DNA from: Candidatus Moranbacteria bacterium UBA2282
GTDB lineage: Bacteria > Patescibacteriota > Minisyncoccia > Moranbacterales > UBA2206
DNA: 13,677 bases
Reading direction: 5' to 3'
NCBI GenBank assembly: GCA_002345745.1
Contig: DDWQ01000022.1
Location: 1 to 13,677 of the forward strand
The notes under the pieces were generated by a model, which saw only the letters and a list, made by a program, of their open reading frames with translations, was not told the DNA's origin and did no database searches. Below, piece by piece: positions 1 through 6,225 of this stretch (the stretch's first letter is position 1; the number at the start of each line of letters is the position of its first letter). Made by a program: the position numbers and the translations under genes.

Positions 1-3
1 TGC

Positions 4-48
4 AATAGGCAGTTTCCGTAGTATTCGGAAACTGCCTATTTTTGTTTG
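4..48 (+). terminator. Rho-independent terminator of an upstream gene
   Basis: Two perfect 15-nt arms (4-18 and 26-40) enclose a 7-nt loop. The 3' arm runs into TTTTTGTTT. This is a classic intrinsic terminator for a + strand gene that ends before the window. It insulates argS from upstream transcription. There is no matching A-rich run before the left arm, so use on the - strand is less likely. Confidence 0.9.
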
Positions 49-80
49 GATAATATATTATTTTTAGAGGATGCATACAA

Positions 81-119
81 TTGCTTTATTTTTTTTCATT
101 TTTGCGGTAAGATGAGTTT
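81..119 (+). promoter_or_regulatory. Possible argS promoter, leaderless layout
   Basis: A -10-like TAAGAT lies at 108-113, exactly 6 nt before the ATG at 120, which would put the transcription start at the start codon. The -35 is poor: TTGCTT at 81-86 is 21 nt away, too far for a normal spacer. There is no good Shine-Dalgarno before 120. recO has the same spacing with a better promoter, which supports this reading. Confidence 0.4.
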
Positions 120-1835
120 ATGAGGAGAATGTTGGAGAAAATCATTCAAAAAATTGTAATTGAGTTGTTCGCACTAGAACAGGTTGATTTTGCAGTGGAT
201 TATGCCAAAGAAGAAAAATTTGGTGACTATGCGACTAATGTGGCGATGATTTTGGCAAAAAAGGTAGGGAAAAATCCGATGGAAATTGCGGAAACGCTCA
301 AAAAGGAGCTTAGCTCCTTAGAGGAGCTAAGCTCCTTTTTGAGCTCCTTTTTGAGTAAGATTGAAATAGTTGCTCCAGGATATATCAATTTCTATTTGTC
401 AGAAAAGTTTTTGCAAGATAAGGTTGCGGAAATAAATTCTGCAAAAGAAAATTTTGGTACGGGAGAAAAAAGGAATGGAAAAACCATGGTTGAATATTCT
501 CAGCCAAATACCCATAAGGAATTTCATATTGGTCACCTGAGAAATGTTTTTATTGGCAGCGCTATGGTGAATATCCTAAAAAAAGGAGGACAGGATGTTA
601 TTTCAGCTAACTATATTGGAGACACTGGCACGCACATCGCTAAATGTTTATGGGGAATGACGAAATTTTATAAGGATACTAATTTGGACGCTATTGAAAA
701 TAAGGCTGAATTTTTAGGAAAAGTGTATGCGGAGGCTGTGGCGGCTATCGGGGATAAACCAGAATATGAGGATGAATTTAAACAATTACAAAAGAGATTT
801 GATGCAGGCGATAAGCAGTTAGTTGAATTATGGGAAAAAACCAAACAGTGGTCTCTGGATGAATTTCAAGAAATATACCAAGAGTTGGGAGTTGAATTTG
901 ATATTTATTTTTGGGAGAGTGAAGAAGAACAGGCTGGGAAAAAAATGGTTGTTGATTTGATGAAACAGGATTTTATAAAAGAAAGTCAGGGTGCGATAAT
1001 TGCCGACCTGGAAGATTATAATTTGGGAATACTGGTGCTGATTAGGAAGGATGGTGGCATTTTATATGGACTTAAAGATATTCCACTGGCGATTAAGAAA
1101 TTTAGTGAATATGGCATTGATAGAAGCATTATTGTGGTAGATATCCGCCAAGGATTATATTTTAAACAAATTTTTAAGATATTAGAACTTATTGGATTTA
1201 AGGAGAAAATGCAGCATATCGGCTATGATTTTGTTTCTCTTAAAGGAAGTGAAACTATGTCATCTCGAAAAGGGAATATTATCCCAGCTAAATTTTTGAT
1301 GGAAAAGATGATTGAAAAAGTGAGAGAAAAATTTCCAGAAACTAAAATAGAAAAAGAAGTTGGGTTGGGGGCCCTAAGGTTTTACATGCTTAAATATTCA
1401 GCACAAAGCAAAATAGAATTTGATATGGGAGAGGCAATCCGTCTTGATGGAGCAACGGGCCCGTATGTGCAATATGCCCATGCACGAATTTGTAGTATAT
1501 TGCGTAAGGCGCAGGAAACCAATGCTAATTTAGTATCCACTGATAATAATAGTCTTTCTTTGTTGGTGCATGAAAAAGAAATGAGCCTGATTAAGGAGTT
1601 AAATAAGTTTCCAGAATTGGTGGCAGAAGTCAGCGAATCCTACGAGGTACATAAATTGCCATATTTTGCGATTAAGTTGGCTGACAAATTTCATTCTTTC
1701 TATAATGCTTGTAAAGTGATTGACGAGGAAAATTTGGAACTGACAAAAGCCAGATTGAGTCTTATAATTGCAACGCGAATTGTTTTGGCAGAAACTTTGG
1801 ATTTGATTGGCGTGTCTGTGCCAGAAAAAATGTAG
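120..1835 (+). CDS. argS: Arginyl-tRNA synthetase
   Basis: Class I aminoacyl-tRNA synthetase that charges tRNA-Arg with arginine in the cytoplasm. At 571 aa it has the usual ArgS length. The N-terminal tRNA D-loop recognition domain (about 1-100) contains the conserved GDYATNVAMILAK stretch. HIGH is at 136-139. The KMSKS-equivalent loop reads MSSRKG at 380-385. The DALR anticodon-binding domain fills about 450-571, with GATGPYVQYAHAR before it. The start at 120 is favoured over the ATG at 129, because the AGGAG at 123-127 is only one base from 129. Residues 60-79 are encoded by a long palindrome with a tandem repeat and look like an in-frame insertion enriched in Leu, Ser and Glu. It stands alone between a terminator and a 74-nt gap before ileS. 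Confidence 0.97.
   Translation: MRRMLEKIIQKIVIELFALEQVDFAVDYAKEEKFGDYATNVAMILAKKVGKNPMEIAETLKKELSSLEELSSFLSSFLSKIEIVAPGYINFYLSEKFLQDKVAEINSAKENFGTGEKRNGKTMVEYSQPNTHKEFHIGHLRNVFIGSAMVNILKKGGQDVISANYIGDTGTHIAKCLWGMTKFYKDTNLDAIENKAEFLGKVYAEAVAAIGDKPEYEDEFKQLQKRFDAGDKQLVELWEKTKQWSLDEFQEIYQELGVEFDIYFWESEEEQAGKKMVVDLMKQDFIKESQGAIIADLEDYNLGILVLIRKDGGILYGLKDIPLAIKKFSEYGIDRSIIVVDIRQGLYFKQIFKILELIGFKEKMQHIGYDFVSLKGSETMSSRKGNIIPAKFLMEKMIEKVREKFPETKIEKEVGLGALRFYMLKYSAQSKIEFDMGEAIRLDGATGPYVQYAHARICSILRKAQETNANLVSTDNNSLSLLVHEKEMSLIKELNKFPELVAEVSESYEVHKLPYFAIKLADKFHSFYNACKVIDEENLELTKARLSLIIATRIVLAETLDLIGVSVPEKM
297..355. repeat. Perfect 22-bp inverted repeat plus 12-bp tandem repeat inside argS
   Basis: Arms at 297-318 and 322-343 are perfect reverse complements around the 3-nt loop TAG. 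The last part of the right arm, AGCTCCTTTTTGAG (330-343), is repeated at 342-355 with a 12-bp period. The length is in frame and the translation is a Ser/Leu/Glu-rich loop (residues 60-79), with SSFL repeated. The RNA hairpin would be very stable. From memory of ArgS proteins, this position normally goes straight from the amphipathic helix to the 'VAGPGFINF'-like strand with fewer residues. I infer an inserted element. Confidence 0.85.
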
Positions 1836-1909
1836 TTGTCTGAACCACTGATTAACACTTGAACGCACATGATTGCACATGAATGTAAAATTTAAAATTT
1901 TCTAAAATT
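1836..1909. repeat. argS-ileS gap with short direct repeats
   Basis: The gap holds a 10-bp direct repeat, GCACATGATT then GCACATGAAT (1865-1884), followed by a pure AT stretch up to the ileS ATG. There is no Shine-Dalgarno and no hairpin terminator. TAAAAT at 1886-1891 and 1903-1908 resembles a -10 box, but no -35 is at a fitting distance. Similar short-period CGTGA repeats occur at 10771-10797. Confidence 0.5.
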
Positions 1910-4816
1910 ATGTTTAAAAAAGTTGAATCAAATCAAAAATTTCCTGAAATGGAAAATAATATTCTTAATTTTTGGGAAGAAAATAAAATATTTGAAAAGT
2001 CTTTGGAAAATCGGAAAGGGGCTAAAGAATATAGTTTTTATGATGGACCGCCGTTTGCCACAGGAACCCCACATTATGGTCATTTGGTAGGTGGCATAAT
2101 GAAAGATGTGGTGCCGAGATATTGGACGATGCGTGGATTCTATGTTGAGCGCAAATGGGGTTGGGACTGTCATGGTCTGCCGATTGAAAATATCGTGGAA
2201 AAAGAAATGGGATCAAAAAAGAAAAAGGACATCGAGGCTATGGGTGTGGAAATTTTTAATGAAAAATGCCGTAGTAAAGTTTTGACTTATGTGGATGTGT
2301 GGGAAAAAGTTGTAAAGAGAATGGGGAGGTGGGCAGATATGAAAAATGCCTATCGTACGATGGATAAGGACTATATGGAGAGCGTGTGGTGGGTTTTTAA
2401 AGAATTGTGGGATAAAGACCTTATCTATGAAGATTATCGCTCTATGCACGTTTGTCCGCGTTGTGAGACCACCCTGTCACAGTCTGAAGTGGCTGAAGGG
2501 TATAAGGATATTAAAGATTTGTCAGTGATTGCTAAATTTGAATTGGTGGATGAACCAGGGACTTTTGTTTTGGCTTGGACGACAACGCCGTGGACATTGC
2601 CTGGCAATGTAGCTTTAGCAGTTGGGGAAGAAATTGATTATGTAAAAGTTAAAATGGAAGATGGAATTTTTATTTTGGCTAAAAATTTAATCGAGAAGGT
2701 TTTAAAAGAAAAACCTTTTGAAATTATTAGTGAATTTAAAGGGTCTGATTTGATTGGAAAGAAATATCAACCTCTTTTTAATTTTTATTCTAAAGATGAA
2801 AAATTAGAAAATCACGAGAATGGCTGGCAGATTTATGCTGGAGATTTTGTGACCACTGAAGAAGGCACTGGAGTGGTGCATATTGCTCCCGCGTTTGGAG
2901 AAGACGATATGCGACTAGGCAAGGAAAACAGTTTGCCTTTCGTGCAACACGTGGCGATGGATGGAAGCTTCAAAGAAGAAATGGGCGAACTGGCTGGACT
3001 AAATGTAAAGCCGATTGAAAATCCGCAAGCGACAGATGTAGAAATAATAAAATATTTAGCCAAAAATGGGACTCTCTTTCATAAAGAAAAATTCGAGCAT
3101 AGTTACCCGCATTGTTGGCGCTGCGATACGCCTTTGATAAATTATGCTACGAGCTCATGGTTTGTAGCAGTGACAAAAATCAAAGGCAAGATGTTGGAAC
3201 TAGCAAAAAATATTAATTGGTCACCTGCTAATTTGAAAGAAGGGCGTTTTGGTAAATGGCTGGAAGGAGCGCGTGATTGGTCAATTTCTCGTCAGAGATT
3301 TTGGGCTTCGGTAATGCCGATCTGGGTGTGTGAAGAATGCGGAGAGAAAAAGGTTTTTGGCTCTGTAGCAGAACTGGAAAAAATAAGTGGAGAAAAAATT
3401 GATGATTTGCATAAACATATTGTGGATAAGGTTACTTTTGCATGTGAAAAATGTAGCGGAAAAATGAAAAGAGTACCTGATGTTTTGGACACCTGGTTTG
3501 ACAGTGGCTCGATGCCCTATGCACAAAAACACTATCCTTTCGAAAATGCAGATGGATTTGAAAAGACTTTTCCCGCTGATTTTATTGCGGAAGGCGTGGA
3601 TCAAACTCGAGCATGGTTCTATTATCAACATGTTATTTCTAGTGGCATAAAAAATAGTAATGCATTTAAAAATGTGATTGTTAATGGCATTGTTTTAGCT
3701 GAAGATGGCAAAAAAATGTCTAAGAAGTTGAATAATTATCCTGACCCAGGCGAAATGTTTGAAAAATATGGAGCCGATAGTGTACGGTATTATTTAATGA
3801 GTTCTCCTGTGGTAGCTGCCCAAAATATGAATTTTATTGAAAATGAGGTAGGGGAGATTACACGAGGAATGATGCGAATGCTTTGGAACTCATATTCTTT
3901 CTTTGTGTTGTATGCGGAGATTGATAAATTTGAAGCAGACAAAAACTTTGATCCTAAAAAATTAAATGGACTTTTGGATAAATGGCTGGTTTCAGAATTA
4001 CAGTTCCTTATTAGGGACTTCAATAGTCATATGGAAAATTATGAATTACACAAAGCCTCTAGACTTCTGCCAAAATTCGTAGATAATCTTTCCAATTGGT
4101 ACATTCGCAGAAGTCGCAAGCGATTTTGGAAAAGTGAAGATGATGGCGATAAAAATGAAGCCTATCAGACTTTGTATTATGTTTTAGTGGAACTTTCTAA
4201 GGTGATGGCACCATTCACGCCTTTTATTGCAGAGGAGATTTATAAGAATTTAACTAATGGTGAGTCGGTACATTTGACTGATTTCCCTGTGGTGGATGAA
4301 AGTTTGATTGATGAAGCATTGAATGAAAAAATGGATAATACTCGATATATTATCACCGAGGCTTTGCAGTTGCGGGCTAAAAATGGAATCAAAGTTAGGC
4401 AACCACTCTCTGAATTGATAATCACCAATTATGAAATGCAAGAAGACTTTATGGAAATTATGAAAGAGGAAGTTAATATTAAAAATATTATTAGCAAAAC
4501 TGGACCAGAAAAGAAAGTAGAAATAAATATTGAACTCACCGAAGAATTGAAGTTGGAAGGCGATGCACGTGAAATTATTCGCTCGATTCAAGCGATGCGC
4601 AAAGAAGCTGGTTATGAGGTTGACAATCGGATAAGGGTATGGTATAGTGGAATGTCGGAAGTTTTTGATAATAAAAAACTAAAAGACATTATTGCCAAAG
4701 AAATTTTGGCAATTGAAGTTCTTTCTCAAGGAGTAAATTTTCCTGTACCAGATTTAGAAAAAGAATTTTTGGTGGATGGAAAAAAAATTATAATTGCTAT
4801 AAAAAAAGAAAATTAA
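1910..4816 (+). CDS. ileS: Isoleucyl-tRNA synthetase, eukaryote-like type
   Basis: Class I synthetase that charges tRNA-Ile and edits mischarged valine. The 968 aa carry the HIGH variant PHYGH (H55-H58) in the context DGPPFATGTPHYGHL, typical of the eukaryotic/archaeal-like IleS rather than the E. coli type. KMSKK is at 602-606. A CP1 editing insert starts near 180 with CPRC (C182, C185). Further zinc-type pairs CEEC (C474, C477) and CEKC (C512, C515) precede VLDTWFDSGS. The anticodon-binding domain covers about 660-830. A long C-terminal region follows, as in this type. Members of this IleS type are known for low sensitivity to mupirocin; whether that holds here is inference. No Shine-Dalgarno precedes the ATG. 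The next gene starts 20 nt downstream, so the two are probably co-transcribed. Confidence 0.97.
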   Translation: MFKKVESNQKFPEMENNILNFWEENKIFEKSLENRKGAKEYSFYDGPPFATGTPHYGHLVGGIMKDVVPRYWTMRGFYVERKWGWDCHGLPIENIVEKEMGSKKKKDIEAMGVEIFNEKCRSKVLTYVDVWEKVVKRMGRWADMKNAYRTMDKDYMESVWWVFKELWDKDLIYEDYRSMHVCPRCETTLSQSEVAEGYKDIKDLSVIAKFELVDEPGTFVLAWTTTPWTLPGNVALAVGEEIDYVKVKMEDGIFILAKNLIEKVLKEKPFEIISEFKGSDLIGKKYQPLFNFYSKDEKLENHENGWQIYAGDFVTTEEGTGVVHIAPAFGEDDMRLGKENSLPFVQHVAMDGSFKEEMGELAGLNVKPIENPQATDVEIIKYLAKNGTLFHKEKFEHSYPHCWRCDTPLINYATSSWFVAVTKIKGKMLELAKNINWSPANLKEGRFGKWLEGARDWSISRQRFWASVMPIWVCEECGEKKVFGSVAELEKISGEKIDDLHKHIVDKVTFACEKCSGKMKRVPDVLDTWFDSGSMPYAQKHYPFENADGFEKTFPADFIAEGVDQTRAWFYYQHVISSGIKNSNAFKNVIVNGIVLAEDGKKMSKKLNNYPDPGEMFEKYGADSVRYYLMSSPVVAAQNMNFIENEVGEITRGMMRMLWNSYSFFVLYAEIDKFEADKNFDPKKLNGLLDKWLVSELQFLIRDFNSHMENYELHKASRLLPKFVDNLSNWYIRRSRKRFWKSEDDGDKNEAYQTLYYVLVELSKVMAPFTPFIAEEIYKNLTNGESVHLTDFPVVDESLIDEALNEKMDNTRYIITEALQLRAKNGIKVRQPLSELIITNYEMQEDFMEIMKEEVNIKNIISKTGPEKKVEINIELTEELKLEGDAREIIRSIQAMRKEAGYEVDNRIRVWYSGMSEVFDNKKLKDIIAKEILAIEVLSQGVNFPVPDLEKEFLVDGKKIIIAIKKEN

Positions 4817-4825
4817 CAACAAAAA

Positions 4826-4834
4826 AAGGAGAGG
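4826..4834 (+). promoter_or_regulatory. Strong Shine-Dalgarno of the small membrane protein gene
   Basis: AAGGAGAGG ends two bases before the ATG at 4837. If the AAGGAG core is counted, spacing to the ATG is about 5 nt. It is the clearest Shine-Dalgarno in the window; most other genes here have none. It supports both the reality and the start of this small gene. Confidence 0.8.
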
Positions 4835-4836
4835 AA

Positions 4837-5091
4837 ATGACAAGGAAATATTTCATGGCGAGAGCTCTTGTAGTTTTTTTGTGCGGGTTGTCGACCGCCA
4901 GTATTTTGCAAAAATTTTATACTGGCATTGAAATTGAAAATATGCCAGAATTGACCAAATGGCTCAGTACAGTCGCTTACTGGTACATTTTTGTTGTCGC
5001 TACCGGGGCTATTTCAATTATAGTACTTACAATTATTGAAATGTTTTTTGCAAAGATTGAAGGTGACTCAAATGAAAGGAGAAACTTATGA
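4837..5091 (+). CDS. Small two-helix membrane protein, unknown function
   Basis: 84 aa. A short basic N-terminus (MTRKYFMAR) precedes a first hydrophobic helix at about 8-25. A polar loop follows (GIEIENMPELTK, 30-42). A second helix at about 45-70 is rich in Val, Ile and aromatic residues. The C-terminal tail is charged and ends ERRNL. Both ends are probably cytoplasmic. I do not recognise a family. The strong Shine-Dalgarno and tight spacing after ileS (20 nt) make it a real gene. Its last 20 nt overlap the next gene, which suggests translational coupling and a shared role. Confidence 0.75.
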   Translation: MTRKYFMARALVVFLCGLSTASILQKFYTGIEIENMPELTKWLSTVAYWYIFVVATGAISIIVLTIIEMFFAKIEGDSNERRNL

Positions 5092-5347
5092 AAGATGGGA
5101 GGCTGGTCCAGTGGAATCATCACCGCCAGTAATGCAGGCAGACCCAGTGGAAGTCGTTGCAGTGATACCAAAAATGCAGGCACAGACAGTGTGCCAAGTT
5201 TGTTCTAAAAGAACGGCTACATATATTACAGACTGCAGACGGATAGTGGGGAGAGGTAGAAATTCTCCCTTAACGATAGTTGTCTGTGATGAATGCGGAA
5301 AATTATTTTCCGGGGAGCATACGCTTCCATTAAAAATGAAAGAGTGA
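5072..5347 (+). CDS. Small zinc-ribbon protein, unknown function
   Basis: About 91 aa from the ATG at 5072. The same frame opens further upstream at 5036, but 5072 has AAGGTGA at 5060-5066 five bases before it and is preferred. Residues 1-40 are acidic and proline-rich, low in complexity and probably disordered. The C-terminal half has a CQVC pair and, about 30 residues later, a CDEC pair. This is a four-cysteine zinc ribbon with a basic stretch (RRIVGRGR) between the pairs, which could contact nucleic acid or ribosome. It overlaps the membrane gene by 20 nt and is followed at once by a terminator, so the two form the end of the ileS transcript. The family is not recognised. Confidence 0.7.
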   Translation: MKGETYERWEAGPVESSPPVMQADPVEVVAVIPKMQAQTVCQVCSKRTATYITDCRRIVGRGRNSPLTIVVCDECGKLFSGEHTLPLKMKE

Positions 5348-5385
5348 AAAAGGATTAATGTCACTGACATCAATCCTTTTTGATT
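5347..5385 (+). terminator. Rho-independent terminator after the zinc-ribbon gene
   Basis: The left arm (5347-5362) pairs with the right arm (5366-5381): a 10-bp outer stem AAAAAGGATT/AATCCTTTTT, one A-C mismatch, a 5-bp inner stem ATGTC/GACAT, and a 3-nt loop. The run of T at 5377-5381 is itself the base of the stem. The flanking A run on the left could make it work on both strands. It closes the ileS transcript and separates it from recO. Confidence 0.8.
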
Positions 5386-5408
5386 TTCCAGCTGTTTAAT
5401 CATATACT
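5380..5408 (+). promoter_or_regulatory. recO promoter, leaderless layout
   Basis: TTGATT (5380-5385) and TATACT (5403-5408) are separated by the ideal 17 nt. The -10 ends 6 nt before the ATG at 5415, so transcription should begin at or next to the start codon. No Shine-Dalgarno is present. The -35 overlaps the last bases of the preceding terminator. Confidence 0.65.
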
Positions 5409-5414
5409 AGATAG

Positions 5415-6143
5415 ATGGATTACAAATATCAAGGCATAATTTTGAATAAACGGGATATCGGCGAAGTAGATCGTATTTATACAATCTATACTTTAGAAGG
5501 TGGAAAAATCCGTATCTTGGGTAAAGGCGTGCGAAAGCCAAATGCCAAGTTGGCTGGAAATCTTGAACCTATAACTAAGGCTGAAATTTTTGTATCCAGA
5601 AACAGAGGGATGGGAAAAATCACCGGCTCGATTGCGATTAATAATTTTTCCAATATCAAAACAAACCTAGATTTGATTACTAAAGTTTTTTATGTTTTTA
5701 AACTTCTTGCTAAAATAATTTCTGAAGAAGAAAAAGATGAAAAAGTTTTTAATCTTTTAGAGAAATATTTATCAGGTATGAATAAGCTTAGTCAGGATGA
5801 GAACAAGGCTGATATACTAACGCTGGGATTATTATTTAAAATATTAGATGAAATGGGTTATCGCTTGGAAGTAGAAAAATGCGTGTATTGTGAAAAGAAG
5901 TTGCTTCTAGAAAATAACTATTTTAGCGTGTCACGTGGCGGAATTTTGTGCCATAATTGCCATAGTTTCGAACAGAAAAAAATAATAGTTAGTAATGAGT
6001 CAATAAAATTGATTAGAATTTTTCTGCAAAATAAAATAGAAAATCTGGTCAAGCTGAAAGTTTCCCAAGCGGACATTAACCAGCTTAAATTAATTCTTAA
6101 TGAAGCTACTGGTTGGTTTGTAGGCGATGGCACTGGCAGTTGA
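5415..6143 (+). CDS. recO: DNA repair protein RecO
   Basis: RecO helps load RecA on SSB-coated single-stranded DNA in the RecFOR pathway and anneals DNA strands. The 242 aa show the family layout. An N-terminal OB-fold (about 1-80) begins with DYKYQGIILNKRDIGEVDRI and contains GGKIRILGKGVRKPNAKLAGNLEP. A helical domain follows, with a four-cysteine zinc site in the C-terminal half: CVYC near 154-157 and CHNC near 177-180. It is an independent unit with its own promoter and no Shine-Dalgarno. A palindrome lies in the gap downstream. Confidence 0.93.
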   Translation: MDYKYQGIILNKRDIGEVDRIYTIYTLEGGKIRILGKGVRKPNAKLAGNLEPITKAEIFVSRNRGMGKITGSIAINNFSNIKTNLDLITKVFYVFKLLAKIISEEEKDEKVFNLLEKYLSGMNKLSQDENKADILTLGLLFKILDEMGYRLEVEKCVYCEKKLLLENNYFSVSRGGILCHNCHSFEQKKIIVSNESIKLIRIFLQNKIENLVKLKVSQADINQLKLILNEATGWFVGDGTGS

Positions 6144-6176
6144 TAAAAAGCTCTATTTTTGGTATTATTTAAGTGT

Positions 6177-6200
6177 TAGACCTATTGTACAATAAGTCTA
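6177..6200. repeat. 24-bp palindrome between recO and the DUF11-like gene
   Basis: Two 12-nt halves are complementary at all but one position (C6182/A6195), around the perfect core TATTGTACAATA. It lies 26 nt before the next ATG and has no T run, so an operator is as likely as a terminator. TTGTAC within it could serve as a weak -35 for TAAAAT at 6206-6211, but the 15-nt spacer is short. Confidence 0.45.
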
Positions 6201-6225
6201 TTAAATAAAATAAAAAATCACAACT

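Noticed and set aside
1599..1880. - strand frame of 93 codons at the end of argS
   Set aside because: It is antisense to the conserved DALR domain and has Cys/His/Phe-rich shadow composition.
5036..5071. Upstream start (5036) for the zinc-ribbon gene
   Set aside because: It would add 12 residues read out of frame within the preceding membrane gene and lacks a Shine-Dalgarno; 5072 has AAGGTGA at good spacing.
5088..5132. ATGA overlap at 5088 as the start of the gene after the membrane protein
   Set aside because: Although AAAGGAG precedes it, that frame stops after 14 codons. It has no support as a gene.
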